Source: Streptomyces spirodelae
GTDB taxonomy: Bacteria > Actinomycetota > Actinomycetes > Streptomycetales > Streptomycetaceae
DNA: 64,000 nucleotides
Reading direction: 5' to 3'
NCBI RefSeq assembly: GCF_017676385.1
Contig: NZ_JAFFZN010000006.1
Location: forward strand, 1-64,000
A program made the translations under genes and the position numbers. The notes under the pieces were generated by a model. It saw only the letters and a program-made list of their open reading frames with translations, was not told the origin of the DNA and did no database searches. Below are positions 9,750 to 19,599 of the stretch, in pieces (the stretch's first letter is position 1; every line of letters begins with the position of its first letter).

Positions 9750-9757
9750 CGGGGCTC

Positions 9758-9813
9758 CGTCTCCCCTCGGGAGACGCCCGCCGGCCCGCAGGGGCTACCG
9801 GGTAGCCCCTGCG
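9758..9813. terminator. Paired hairpins between convergent genes
   Basis: CGTCTCCC-CTC-GGGAGACG (9758-9776) is followed by a perfect 13-base inverted repeat with a one-base centre (9787-9813, CGCAGGGGCTACC against GGTAGCCCCTGCG). They lie exactly between the stops of gcdH and the SepF-like gene, so they probably terminate both. No U-tract is present, as is common in Streptomyces. Confidence 0.75.
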
Positions 9814-9817
9814 GTGG

Positions 9818-10276
9818 TCAGCTCTGGTTGAAGAAGCCGCCCGGGTCGCGGCGGTCCTCGTTGGTGACGACGCTGTAGTCGGGCGGCGTGAGCAGGAAGA
9901 CCCGGTTGGCGACCCGTTCGATGGAGCCGCGCAGCCCGAAGGTCAGCCCCGCCGCGAAGTCGACGACCCGCTTGGCGTCCGCGGGCTCCATCGCGGTGAG
10001 GTTGACGATGACCGGTACCCCGTCCCGGAAGAGCTCGCCGATGCCGCGGGCGTCGCGGAAGCACTCCGGGCTGACCGTCGCGATCTTGGTGCCCTGGTCC
10101 TGCGCCGTCTCGGCCGTGACGCGCACTCTGGGGTCGGTGACCCACGGCTCACGCGCGGCGTCCCCGGGCTCGGGAGCCTCGGCGGGGCCGTCCGCCCCGT
10201 CGGCGTAGTCGTAGTACCGCATCTCACTGTCGTCGACGAGGCCCAGCCAGGCACTCGCCTTGCGCACCGATCCCAT
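9818..10276 (-). CDS. sflA: SepF-like protein (SflA-type paralogue)
   Basis: A 152-residue protein with the SepF/DUF552 fold. The conserved region from residue 75 includes [48 protein letters not shown]. SepF proteins bind FtsZ and anchor division rings. Streptomyces carry several paralogues, and the position near an acyl-CoA dehydrogenase and dnaE2 fits SflA rather than the dcw-cluster SepF; that is inference from remembered synteny. The start at 10276 has a GAGGAGGC ribosome binding site six bases upstream; an upstream in-frame start at 10339 is rejected. The N-terminal amphipathic membrane helix expected of SepF is not obvious. Confidence 0.85.
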   Translation of the reverse strand: MGSVRKASAWLGLVDDSEMRYYDYADGADGPAEAPEPGDAAREPWVTDPRVRVTAETAQDQGTKIATVSPECFRDARGIGELFRDGVPVIVNLTAMEPADAKRVVDFAAGLTFGLRGSIERVANRVFLLTPPDYSVVTNEDRRDPGGFFNQS

Positions 10277-10751
10277 GGACGCCTCCTCTCCTCTGCGCGG
10301 TGTCCCACCGTTCTCTAGCGCTCCGCCGCGGGTCCGCAACCCCTATGGTCGTCCATGATGCTGATGATGCGCCAAGCGGTTACCCGTCCAGCACGGCATT
10401 CGTGACGGTTCTGGTGCACAACGGGGTGGCGCTCGACCAAGATTGTTGTTCCGAGCGGCTGGTGACGGGGTGCGGGATGTTCCGCCTTGTCCCGTTCCGG
10501 CCGGACGGGTGGCCGTCGATGCCATCCGAGTGAGCGACTGCCCCGCCGTGCTCCCAGGTTGACCGGGGGCTGGCCGGCTGTAGGCCAGAATCGTCTCCTC
10601 CCCCACTCCTCCCGTTGTCAAACGGCGTGGACGGCACGCGAACTGGACCCAAGGAGTCCGAAAGACGCCCTTGCGGGGCTGGAAAGCCGCTGCGAATACT
10701 CCATGCAGCGTTTGTCAGGAGCACGCTTGGTTTCCCTGATCGGGAGGAAAA
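10277..10751. other. Gene-free interval before the streptogrisin B-like gene
   Basis: This 475-base stretch separates the divergent SepF-like and protease genes. It has a GGGAGGAAA ribosome binding site ending at 10750 for the protease. The AT content rises locally near 10435-10455. I find no open frame with Streptomyces codon bias and no clear inverted repeat. Promoters for both flanking genes must be here but I cannot place them. Confidence 0.5.
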
Positions 10752-11666
10752 GTGAGGACCAAACGCACAAAAGCCAACGGCAGCTTGGCACGCCGGAGAC
10801 GCAACGGGCTGATCGCCGTCGCGTCGGGCATGGCGGCGGCGGGGGCGCTCATCGCGCCGGCCACCGCTTCAGCAGAAGCTCCGGCCCCCCACACCTACAC
10901 CGCAAGTCAGCTCAGCACGGCAAGTGACGCCGTGCGGGCCGCCGATGTCGCGGGCACGGCGTGGCACGTCGACAAGAAGAGCAACAAGCTCGTCGTCGCC
11001 GTCGACAGCCGCGTCTCCCGTGCCGAGATCGCAGAGATCCGGCAGACCGCGGGCAAGAACGCGGGCGCTCTGAAGATCGAGCGCGTCAAGGGCAAGTTCC
11101 AGAAGTACATCTCGGGCGGGGACGCCATCTACTCCGGGTCCTACCGCTGCTCGCTGGGCTTCAACGTGCGCAGCGGCAGTACCTACTACTTCCTGACCGC
11201 CGGGCACTGCACCGACGGCGGAGGCAACTGGTACACCAACTCCAGCCACTCCACTCTCATCGGTCCCACCGCCGGCTCCAGCTTCCCCGGCAACGACTAC
11301 GGGATCGTCCGCTACAGCAACTCCTCCGTCTCGCACCCCGGCACCGTCGGCGGCCAGGACATCACCAGCGCCGGCACGCCGTCCGTCGGCCAGGCGGTGA
11401 CCCGGCGCGGCAGCACCACCGGCACCCACAGCGGCACGGTGACCGGGCTCAACGCCACCGTCAACTACGGCGGCGGTGACATCGTCTACGGCCTCATCCG
11501 CACCTCCGTCTGTGCGGAGCCGGGCGACAGCGGCGGCCCTCTCTACCGGGGCAGCACCGCCTACGGTCTGACCTCCGGCGGCAGTGGCAACTGCCGTACC
11601 GGCGGGACGACGTTCTTCCAGCCGGTGACCGAGGCGCTCAGCAGGTACGGCGTGAACGTCTACTGA
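10752..11666 (+). CDS. sprB: Streptogrisin B-type secreted serine protease precursor
   Basis: Secreted chymotrypsin-fold (S1E) protease made as a prepro-enzyme of 304 residues with a GTG start and a GGGAGGAAA box. A twin-basic N terminus and hydrophobic core form the signal peptide (about residues 1-41), then a pro-domain, then the mature enzyme from Ile120 ([10 protein letters not shown]). The mature part is 185 residues, the same as the classical enzyme. The triad is His152 (TAGHC), Asp182 (NDYGIV) and Ser260 (GDSGGP). The paired cysteines of the family are present. It lies upstream of a related D-type protease, with a strong hairpin in between, so each probably has its own promoter. The assignment rests on near-identity of motifs with streptogrisin B. 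Confidence 0.95.
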   Translation: MRTKRTKANGSLARRRRNGLIAVASGMAAAGALIAPATASAEAPAPHTYTASQLSTASDAVRAADVAGTAWHVDKKSNKLVVAVDSRVSRAEIAEIRQTAGKNAGALKIERVKGKFQKYISGGDAIYSGSYRCSLGFNVRSGSTYYFLTAGHCTDGGGNWYTNSSHSTLIGPTAGSSFPGNDYGIVRYSNSSVSHPGTVGGQDITSAGTPSVGQAVTRRGSTTGTHSGTVTGLNATVNYGGGDIVYGLIRTSVCAEPGDSGGPLYRGSTAYGLTSGGSGNCRTGGTTFFQPVTEALSRYGVNVY

Positions 11667-11710
11667 CGCTCCGTCACCAGTAGCCGCGCTGAACGCGGCG
11701 CGGTCACCCT

Positions 11711-11747
11711 GTGCCCGTGCACGCCCCCTGGGTGCGTGCACGGGCAC
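11711..11747 (+). terminator. Terminator hairpin after the streptogrisin B-like gene
   Basis: GTGCCCGTGCACG (11711-11723) pairs perfectly with CGTGCACGGGCAC (11735-11747) across an 11-base loop. It lies 44 bases beyond the sprB stop. No U-tract follows beyond TTC. Confidence 0.8.
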
Positions 11748-12087
11748 TTCCGTGTGCAAGGGGCCGGTGCCGGTGCCGGTCGGCCTCCGGTCCGGCGGCA
11801 GGCGCACATCTCTCTGGGCGCGCGTCTTTGTGTGCCGCTGCGCGGGTGTGTTCGCGCGCGCGAGCGCGGACGCGCTGTCCGCGCGGGCGTCGGCTGCTGC
11901 GGATGCTTCGATCCCTCGCCGGAATCCGGCCGTTGAAGGGGACGAATACCGGACAGGTCCATGCCTTACGTACTGAACACACCACGTTGCCCCGCGTGTT
12001 CGTTCTACCGGACGTCAGGGGACAGGAAGGGACGTTCGGCCCCTTGACCGGCAGACCGAACTTCCGGTCGGCTGACGCGATCTGAGT

Positions 12088-12128
12088 CTTGTGCGGAGAT
12101 CGCCGACTCGCAATACTCGGCGCACAAG
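12088..12128 (+). promoter_or_regulatory. Bulged stem-loop upstream of the D-type protease
   Basis: CTTGTG (12088-12093) and CGCCGA (12101-12106) pair with TCGGCG (12117-12122) and CACAAG (12123-12128), leaving a 7-base bulge on the left arm and a 10-base loop. It may be an operator or an RNA structure if the transcript begins upstream of it. Confidence 0.4.
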
Positions 12129-12182
12129 TTGGCATGGACGCGACTTCCTCTTGGGTAAGAGGGGCGTGTCCGTACATCCTCC

Positions 12183-12209
12183 GGGCCCGCCCACGCCTCG
12201 GGCGGGCCC
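12183..12209 (+). promoter_or_regulatory. 5-prime leader hairpin of the D-type protease
   Basis: GGGCCCGCCC pairs perfectly with GGGCGGGCCC across ACGCCTC. It ends 11 bases before the GGAGG ribosome binding site. A 10-base all-GC stem so close to the initiation region could stabilise the message or tune translation; it could also act as an attenuator. Confidence 0.55.
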
Positions 12210-12232
12210 AACCCCCCACTGGAGGTATCACG

Positions 12233-13309
12233 TTGTCCAACCACCGACGCGTACCCAAACGGCGGATTCTGCTCGCCGGCGCGGGCGCCGCCGCCCTCGC
12301 CGCCGGAGCGCTGACGGTCACCACCGCCAACGCCGCACCCGAAGCCCCCACGGCCAAGACCCTCTCCTCCGCCTCGGCAGCCAAGCTGGCCTCGAAGCTC
12401 ACCTCGGGCCTCAAGGGCCACGCGGGCTCCTACTACGACGCCAAAGCCAGGCAACTCGTCGTCAATGTCACCGACGACGCGGCCAAGAAGAAGGCCGAGG
12501 CGGCGGGCGCCAAGGCACGGGTCGTCGACCACACCCTCTCCCAGCTCGCCTCCGCCAAGGAGACCCTCACCGAGCACGACGTCACCGGCACGGCCCGCGC
12601 CGTCGACGTGAAGGCCAACAAGGTCGTCGTCACCGCCGACAGCACGGTCAAGGGCGCCAAGCTCACCGCGCTGAAGAAGCAGATCAAGGCCCAGGGCGGC
12701 AAGGCCGAACTCAAGCGCACCAACGGCAAGTTCACCACCAAGATCGCCGGTGGCGACGCCATCTGGGGCGGCAGCGGCCGCTGCTCGCTCGGCTTCAACG
12801 TCACCACCAAGGACGGCAAGCCCGGCTTCCTGACCGCGGGTCACTGCACCACCGCGATCTCGTCCTGGTCCGACAAGCAGGGCGGCCAGGAGATCGCCAA
12901 GAGCGGTGACGGCAAGTTCCCGGGCAACGACTACGGCATCGCCACCTACACCGGCGACACCGATCACCCGAGCGAGGTCAACCTCTACGACGGCGGCACC
13001 CAGGCCATCTCCGGCGCCGGCGAGGCGCAGGTCGGCCAGAAGGTCACCCGCAGCGGCAGCACCACCCAGGTGCACGACGGCACGGTCAAGGCGCTGGACG
13101 CCTCCGTCTCCTACCCGGAGGGCACCGTCAACGGGCTGATCCAGACCGACGTGTGCGCCGAGCCCGGCGACAGCGGCGGCTCGCTCTTCGCCGGCGACAA
13201 GGCGCTGGGTCTGACCTCCGGCGGCAGCGGTGACTGCTCCTCCGGCGGCGAGACCTACTTCCAGCCGGTGCCTGCCGCGCTGGACGCGCTCGGCGCCAAG
13301 ATCGGCTGA
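12233..13309 (+). CDS. sprD: Streptogrisin D-type secreted serine protease precursor
   Basis: Secreted S1E serine protease, 358 residues, starting at a TTG nine bases after a GGAGG box; no ATG or GTG fits the signal peptide. The signal peptide covers about residues 1-34 (RRILLAGAGAAALAAG core, TANAA cleavage region). A long Lys/Ala-rich pro-domain follows, and the mature enzyme starts at Ile171 (IAGGDAIWGGSG). The mature part is 188 residues, as in streptogrisin D. The triad is His204, Asp233 and Ser314 (GDSGGS). The pro-domain is about 60 residues longer than that of the neighbouring B-type enzyme, and the specificity is expected to favour bulky hydrophobic residues from the family. Confidence 0.95.
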   Translation: MSNHRRVPKRRILLAGAGAAALAAGALTVTTANAAPEAPTAKTLSSASAAKLASKLTSGLKGHAGSYYDAKARQLVVNVTDDAAKKKAEAAGAKARVVDHTLSQLASAKETLTEHDVTGTARAVDVKANKVVVTADSTVKGAKLTALKKQIKAQGGKAELKRTNGKFTTKIAGGDAIWGGSGRCSLGFNVTTKDGKPGFLTAGHCTTAISSWSDKQGGQEIAKSGDGKFPGNDYGIATYTGDTDHPSEVNLYDGGTQAISGAGEAQVGQKVTRSGSTTQVHDGTVKALDASVSYPEGTVNGLIQTDVCAEPGDSGGSLFAGDKALGLTSGGSGDCSSGGETYFQPVPAALDALGAKIG

Positions 13310-13400
13310 CGTCTCTGGCTGATGCCTCTGGCCGATGCCTCTGGCTGATGCCTCCCGGTTGACGTCTCTGGCTGATGCCTCCGGCTGACGCTTCCGGCGG
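13310..13400. repeat. 12-base tandem repeat after the D-type protease
   Basis: Imperfect repeats of the unit CTGATGCCTCTGG run directly from the protease stop codon, with variants CCGATGCCTCTGG and TTGACGTCTCTGG. About seven units are visible. The region does not encode a protein and precedes two hairpins. It looks like a slippage-derived array. Confidence 0.75.
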
Positions 13401-13445
13401 TCGCGTCGGCCGGTTCGGCGCCCGGCCCCCACGCGGGATCCTGGT

Positions 13446-13515
13446 GAGCCCCTTTTGCCGAGGGGCTCGGAACCCCCCACAGCGGAACCCCCCCGGACGA
13501 GGTCCGGGGGGTTCC
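13446..13515. terminator. Two hairpins between convergent sprD and asd
   Basis: GAGCCCC (13446-13452) pairs with GGGGCTC (13462-13468), then GGAACCCCCCCGGAC (13484-13498) pairs with GTCCGGGGGGTTCC (13502-13515) apart from one bulged C. The second is followed on the plus strand by GTGCGGCTTTT. It fits a bidirectional terminator. Confidence 0.82.
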
Positions 13516-13539
13516 GTGCGGCTTTTCAGCCGGGGGCTG

Positions 13540-14646
<1,107 letters not shown>

Positions 14647-14701
14647 CTACCCTGCCTGGTGTCGGGTACGGGGGGCCAGCACTTTGATTTGAGTCACAGC
14701 T

Positions 14702-14737
14702 GCCATTGGCTGAGGGCCGCCGCCATTGGCTGAGGGC
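14702..14737. repeat. Direct repeat of 16 bases
   Basis: GCCATTGGCTGAGGGC occurs at 14702-14717 and 14722-14737, a period of 20. It lies about 135 bases upstream of the asd start codon and may be a duplicated regulator site or a slippage product. Confidence 0.65.
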
Positions 14738-14929
14738 CCGGCCCTCTGACTCTCTCCCCATGTTGGGGGCTCCGCCCCGAACCCCCGGGTCCTCGCCGGA
14801 CGGGCGTCGGGGGACTTCGAAGCAACAAACGGGGCGTGCGTCCACAACGCGGGGGGCCACCCCGTGAGGGGCCCGCGTTCACAAGCGGCGGACCCCGAAG
14901 GGCGGGGGTGCCAAGGGGGGCGGCGAGAT

Positions 14930-14945
14930 TCGAATAAAGTTTCGA
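14930..14945. promoter_or_regulatory. LexA-like SOS box upstream of dnaE2
   Basis: TCGAATAAAGTTTCGA has the outer TCGAA and TTCGA arms of the actinobacterial LexA site (consensus TCGAAC-N4-GTTCGA) with the innermost base of each half changed. It is 63 bases upstream of the dnaE2 ATG, where an SOS operator is expected for a damage-inducible polymerase. Confidence 0.65.
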
Positions 14946-15008
14946 TGGCTGGTTTATTGTGGTGGCTCGGGACAGCGAGAGGGGGCACAGAGGCAGGAGG
15001 TGGCACAG

Positions 15009-18000
15009 ATGAGGCCAGGCTTCAGCTTCACGCACCTGCACGTGACCTCGGGCTTCTCCATGCGATACGGAGCCTCCCACCCCGAAACCCTCGCGGAGCG
15101 CACCGCCGAACGGGGGATGGAATCGGCCGCCCTCACCGACCGGGACAGCCTCGCGGGCGCCGTCCGCTTCACCAAGGCATGCGCCCGCGCCGGCGTACGC
15201 CCGGTGTACGGGGTCGAGCTCGCCGTCGAACAGCAGCCGGACCGGAGAGGGGGCACCAGCAGTGGTGTCACCAGTAAGGGGCGAACGCCGGCCAGAGGCG
15301 GACGCTTCATCGATGAGTCGGCCCAGCGGGCCGTCTTCCTCGCCCGCGACGGCGCACACGGCTGGTCCGAACTGTGCCGGATGATCACCGCAGCCCACGA
15401 CCACGGGGCTGGGACCTCCCAAATGGGAAGCAACCAGGAAAAGCCGCTCCTCCCATGGGCGGCGCTGCACGGCGAAGCCGTAATCGTGTTGCTGGGCGCG
15501 GAGTCCGACATCGGGCGCGCCCTCGCGGCGGGCCGCCCCGACCGCGCGGCGGCCCTCCTCGCCGGGTGGCGGGAGATCTACGGGGACGCGCTCCGGTTGG
15601 CGGTCACCGGTTCCGGGCCGCTGCGGGAGGCGGCCAGGATGCTGGGGCTGGCGGCCCAGGAGGGGGTGAAGCCCGTACTGACCAACGCCGTGCGCTACGC
15701 CGACCCGGCCCCGGCAGCCGAGGTGAACGTCGCCGATGTGCTGGACGCCGCCCGCTGCCTCGTCCCCGTCGACCCGCGCAGAGGGCTCGACGGCGGTGAG
15801 CGCTGGCTGAAGGGGCCGCAGGAGATGGCCGAGGCGGCGGAGCGGATCGCCCGGGCCGCCGGGTACGGGCACAGCACCGCACTGCGGCTGCTCGCTCTCA
15901 CCGAGGAGACCGCGGCGGCCTGCCGGGTCGATCCGGAGGAGGACCTGGGGCTGGGCAGGGTGCACTTTCCCGAGCCTCGTCTGGCCGGGACCGGCGGCCG
16001 TACGGCGGTGCGGGCCCTGCGCTCACGGTGCGCCGCCGGGATGATCACCCGGCGTTACGAGCGGGATGCGAAGCGGTGGCGTCGGCTCGACGAGGAGCTG
16101 GCCGTCATCGAGGGGCTCGGTTACTCCTCGTACTTCCTGACCGTCGCGCGCATCGTCGAGGACATCCGCGAGCGGGGCATCCGGGTGGCGGCCCGCGGCT
16201 CGGGTGCCGGGTCGTTCGTGAACCATCTGCTGGGCATCGCGCACGCCGACCCGGTCGAGCACGGGCTGCTGATGGAGCGGTTCCTCTCGCCGCGCCGGGT
16301 CGAGCTGCCGGATATCGACATCGATGTGGAGTCGGCCCGGCGGCTGGAGGTCTACCGCGCCATCTTCGAACGGTTCGGCGAGGAGCGGGTGGCCACCGTG
16401 GCGATGCCCGAGACCTACCGGGTGCGGCACGCGATCCGCGATGTGGGCGCGGCCCTGGGCCTGGACCCGGCCGAGACCGACCGGCTCGCCAAGGCGTTTC
16501 CGCACATCAGGGCGCGGGACGCGCGCGCAGCGCTGGCCGAGCTGCCGGAGCTGGAGCAGCTGCGGCGGGAGGGGGCGCCCGCGGAGCACGGAGAGCGGTT
16601 CTGGGAGCTGGTGGAGGCGCTGGACGGGCTGCCGCGCGGGGTGGCCATGCACCCGTGCGGGGTGCTGCTGTCGGACGCTTCGCTGCGGGCCCGTACGCCT
16701 GTGGTGCCCACCAGCGGCGAGGGCTTCGCGATGGCGCAGTTCGACAAGGACGACGTGGAGGACCTCGGGCTGCTCAAGCTGGATGTGCTGGGTGTCAGGC
16801 TCCAGTCGGCGATGGCGCACGCGGTCGCCGAGGTGGAGCGGGCGACGGGGGAGCGGGTCGAACTGGACGCGATTCCGGAGGGCGACAGCGCCACCTATGA
16901 GCTGATCCGTTCCTCCGAGACGCTGGGCTGTTTCCAGATCGAGTCGCCGGGGCAGCGCGAGCTGATCGGGCGGCTCCAGCCGGAGACCTTCCACGATCTG
17001 GTCGTCGACATCTCCCTCTTCCGGCCGGGGCCGGTCGGCGCCGACATGGTCCGCCCCTTCATCGAGGCGCGGCACGGGCGGCGCCGTATCCGTCATCCGC
17101 ACCCCGGCCTGGCCGAGCCGCTGGCCGAGACGTACGGGGTGGCGATCTTCCACGAGCAGGTGATCCGCATCCTCTCCCGGCTGACCGGCTGCGACCGGGG
17201 CCGGGCGGACGAGGTGCGGCGGGTGCTCAAGGACGACGAGCAGCGGCCGGGCGCGAAGCTCTGGTTCGAACGGGCGGCCGCACGGCGGGGGGTCGCGCCG
17301 GAGGTGATCGCACACGCCTGGGAGGTCGTGGAGTCGTTCGGTTCGTACGGGTTCTGCAAGGCGCACGCGGTGGCGTTCGCCGTACCGACCTACCAGTCGG
17401 CATGGCTCAAGGCGCACCATCCTGCGGCTTTCTACGCCGGGCTGCTGGAGCACGATCCGGGTATGTACCCCAAGCGGCTGCTGCTGGCGGACGCGCGGCG
17501 GCGCGGGGTGCCGGTGCTGCCGCTGGAGGTGAACCGGTCCTCGGTCGCCTATCGAATCGAACTGGAGTCCGATTCCGGCGTATGGGGGCTACGACTCGCG
17601 CTCGCGGAGGTGCACGGCATCAGCGAGGCCGACGCCGCCCGGATCGAGGCCGGGCAGCCCTACGAGTCGCTCGCCGACTTCTGGCGCCGGGCCCGCCCCT
17701 CCCGGCCGGTGGCCGAGCGCCTCGCCCAGGTCGGCGCGCTGGACGCCTTCGCACCCGGCGGCAACCGCCGTGACCTGCTGCTGCACATCGCCGAACTGCA
17801 CCGGGCGCAGCGCGCTGCCGGGGCGCGCGAGGGACAGCTGGCGCTGGGGGAGGGCGCCGCTGCGAGCGGGACCGCGGGCACGGCCCGGCAGGCGGAGCCC
17901 GTCCACCTGCCCGACCTGGACAGCGAGGAACGCCTCGGCGCCGAACTCGACGTCCTGGGCATGGACACCTCCCGTCATCTGATGGCCGACCACGTCGCCT

Positions 18001-18530
18001 TCCTGCGGGAGCTGGGCGCTCACTCGGCCCGCACCCTGCGCTCGGCGCGGCACGGCGAGACGGTACTGATCGCGGGCGCCAAGGCCGCCACCCAGACACC
18101 GCCGCTCGCCTCGGGCAAGCGCGTCATCTTCACCACCCTGGACGACGGCACCGGCCTGTCCGACCTCGCCTTCTTCGAGGACTCGCACCCGGCCTGCGCT
18201 CACACCGTCTTCCACTCCTGGCTGCTGCTGGTGCGCGGCGTCGTCCAGCGGCGCGGCCCGCGCAGCCTCACCGTCGTCGGCTCCGCCGCCTGGGACCTGG
18301 CCGAGCTGGTCGAACTGCGCCGCGAGGGCGGCCTGGAGGCGGTCACAGCGCGGCTGGGGGAGCCCCCGGGAGGTGTGGGGGAATCCGCCACCGGGCCCGG
18401 CCGCACCATCGAGGTCGCGCCAGGCTACGAGATGCACCCTTGGGCCGACCTGCGTCCCGCGGGTGAGGCCGCGGGCTCTCCCAAGGCGCTCCGCAAGATG
18501 TGGCACTCCAGCCCGGGGAGCGCGGGATGA
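15009..18530 (+). CDS. dnaE2: Error-prone DNA polymerase III alpha subunit
   Basis: C-family DNA polymerase for translesion synthesis, 1173 residues. An N-terminal PHP domain (about 1-280) precedes the polymerase core. The catalytic carboxylates are Asp435 and Asp437 in PDIDIDV, with a third Asp near residue 592 in LKLDVLGV. An OB-fold region lies near the C terminus (VLIAGAKAATQTPPL). The ATG at 15009 was chosen because AGGAGG ends nine bases earlier; a GTG at 15000 overlaps that box. In the PHP domain the usual HxHS and LTDHD motifs read HVTS and LTDRD, so metal-dependent PHP activity is probably lost. The stop overlaps the next gene as ATGA, and a LexA-like box lies upstream. Confidence 0.95.
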   Translation: MRPGFSFTHLHVTSGFSMRYGASHPETLAERTAERGMESAALTDRDSLAGAVRFTKACARAGVRPVYGVELAVEQQPDRRGGTSSGVTSKGRTPARGGRFIDESAQRAVFLARDGAHGWSELCRMITAAHDHGAGTSQMGSNQEKPLLPWAALHGEAVIVLLGAESDIGRALAAGRPDRAAALLAGWREIYGDALRLAVTGSGPLREAARMLGLAAQEGVKPVLTNAVRYADPAPAAEVNVADVLDAARCLVPVDPRRGLDGGERWLKGPQEMAEAAERIARAAGYGHSTALRLLALTEETAAACRVDPEEDLGLGRVHFPEPRLAGTGGRTAVRALRSRCAAGMITRRYERDAKRWRRLDEELAVIEGLGYSSYFLTVARIVEDIRERGIRVAARGSGAGSFVNHLLGIAHADPVEHGLLMERFLSPRRVELPDIDIDVESARRLEVYRAIFERFGEERVATVAMPETYRVRHAIRDVGAALGLDPAETDRLAKAFPHIRARDARAALAELPELEQLRREGAPAEHGERFWELVEALDGLPRGVAMHPCGVLLSDASLRARTPVVPTSGEGFAMAQFDKDDVEDLGLLKLDVLGVRLQSAMAHAVAEVERATGERVELDAIPEGDSATYELIRSSETLGCFQIESPGQRELIGRLQPETFHDLVVDISLFRPGPVGADMVRPFIEARHGRRRIRHPHPGLAEPLAETYGVAIFHEQVIRILSRLTGCDRGRADEVRRVLKDDEQRPGAKLWFERAAARRGVAPEVIAHAWEVVESFGSYGFCKAHAVAFAVPTYQSAWLKAHHPAAFYAGLLEHDPGMYPKRLLLADARRRGVPVLPLEVNRSSVAYRIELESDSGVWGLRLALAEVHGISEADAARIEAGQPYESLADFWRRARPSRPVAERLAQVGALDAFAPGGNRRDLLLHIAELHRAQRAAGAREGQLALGEGAAASGTAGTARQAEPVHLPDLDSEERLGAELDVLGMDTSRHLMADHVAFLRELGAHSARTLRSARHGETVLIAGAKAATQTPPLASGKRVIFTTLDDGTGLSDLAFFEDSHPACAHTVFHSWLLLVRGVVQRRGPRSLTVVGSAAWDLAELVELRREGGLEAVTARLGEPPGGVGESATGPGRTIEVAPGYEMHPWADLRPAGEAAGSPKALRKMWHSSPGSAG

Positions 18531-19555
18531 GCGGGCACGCGGGGGAGAACGCGCGCCAGCGCGGGGAGACCCATGTGCTCTACGTGCACTTCGGCGGTCT
18601 GACGGCGGACGCCGGGGGTGAGTACTACGAGGCGCTCCTGGCGCTGCTCACCGACATCACCCCGGTGGTCCAGGCCCTCCCGCCGGACGCTGCGCTCGCC
18701 GATGTCCGGGGGGCACTGCGGTACTTCCGGCGGGACGCCGTCGAGCTGGCGCGGCTGGTGAGGCTGCGCGCGCTCGCTCTGTACGGCGTCGACTGCACCG
18801 TCGGCGTCGCCGCAGGGCCGCTGCTCGCCCGGATGGCCGCACAGGCAGGCGAGCCGGGCCAGGTACGTGAGGTGCGCCCGGCGGAGACCGCCGCCTTCCT
18901 CGACAGCAGACCGGTGGCGGCGCTGCACGGGGTCGGTCCGGCGACGGCGCGGGCGCTGTGCGGATACGGGCTCGACAGCGTCGGCCGTCTCGCCGCCGCG
19001 CCGCTCGCCACCCTCCAGCGCATCCTCGGCGCCGCGGCCGGCCGCCGGCTGCACGAGCGGGCGCGGGGCATCGACCCCACGCCCGTCACCCCTACGGCGC
19101 CACCGCGCTCGGCGAGTGCCGAACACCTCTTCGAGCGGGACGAGCTCGACGCCGGACGCCGCCGCGGCGCCCTGCTCACCCTCGCCGACGACCTGGGGTT
19201 CCGGCTGCGTGCCGAGGGGCAGGTGGCGCGGGCGCTCACACTCACCGTCCGGTACGCCGACCGCACCGCCACCACCCGTACCCGCGCGCTGCCCGAACCC
19301 ACCGCGCACACCCCCGCGCTGGCCGCCGTGGCCTACGCCCTGCACGACGCGCTGGCCCTCCAGCGTGCCCGGGTCCGCGGTGTCACCCTGCGGGCCGAGG
19401 AGCTGACGGCCGCGGAACTCGCCGCGCATCAGCTCTCGTTCGACGTACGGGAGGAGAAGGCCCGCCGGGCCGAGGCGGCAGCCGACCGCGCCCGCCGCCG
19501 CTTCGGCGTCTCCGCCGTACGCCCAGCCGGTTCGAACCCACCGCGGGCGGCCTAG
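18527..19555 (+). CDS. ImuB-like reduced Y-family polymerase homologue
   Basis: Y-family DNA polymerase relative of 342 residues, translationally coupled to dnaE2 (ATGA). It keeps the thumb helix-hairpin-helix (AALHGVGPATARALCGYG) and the little-finger region, but the palm is damaged. The usual VDxDxF metal site reads YVHFGG with His21, and the usual SIDEA site reads PPDAA, so the glutamate is Ala55. The stretch between these motifs is only about 30 residues where active enzymes have about 90, so the fingers domain appears absent. HQLSFD at about residues 301-306 resembles a beta-clamp binding peptide. A non-catalytic adaptor for DnaE2, as for mycobacterial ImuB, is the likely role. No imuA-prime partner is in the window. 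Confidence 0.85.
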   Translation: MSGHAGENARQRGETHVLYVHFGGLTADAGGEYYEALLALLTDITPVVQALPPDAALADVRGALRYFRRDAVELARLVRLRALALYGVDCTVGVAAGPLLARMAAQAGEPGQVREVRPAETAAFLDSRPVAALHGVGPATARALCGYGLDSVGRLAAAPLATLQRILGAAAGRRLHERARGIDPTPVTPTAPPRSASAEHLFERDELDAGRRRGALLTLADDLGFRLRAEGQVARALTLTVRYADRTATTRTRALPEPTAHTPALAAVAYALHDALALQRARVRGVTLRAEELTAAELAAHQLSFDVREEKARRAEAAADRARRRFGVSAVRPAGSNPPRAA

Positions 19556-19599
19556 CCAGCGGGAGCCTCGGCGGGAGGGACGCGCGCCCCGCCAGGGAC

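Larger units (their letters stand above)
11667..12232. other. Gene-free interval between the two proteases
   Basis: This 566-base interval contains a terminator hairpin just after sprB, a GC-alternating tract near 11855-11880, a composite stem-loop at 12088-12128, a strong hairpin at 12183-12209 and the sprD ribosome binding site (GGAGG at 12221). No credible open frame is seen. Confidence 0.6.

Noticed and set aside
13310..13400. Possible CRISPR array
   Set aside because: Units are about 12 bases, imperfect and adjacent without spacers.
14765..14786. GGGGGCTCCGCCCC stem as a dnaE2 regulator site
   Set aside because: It resembles a dispersed GC-rich element common in the genus.
19525..19560. 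tRNA-like GGTTCGAACCC sequence
   Set aside because: It is inside the ImuB-like coding sequence and no cloverleaf could be formed.
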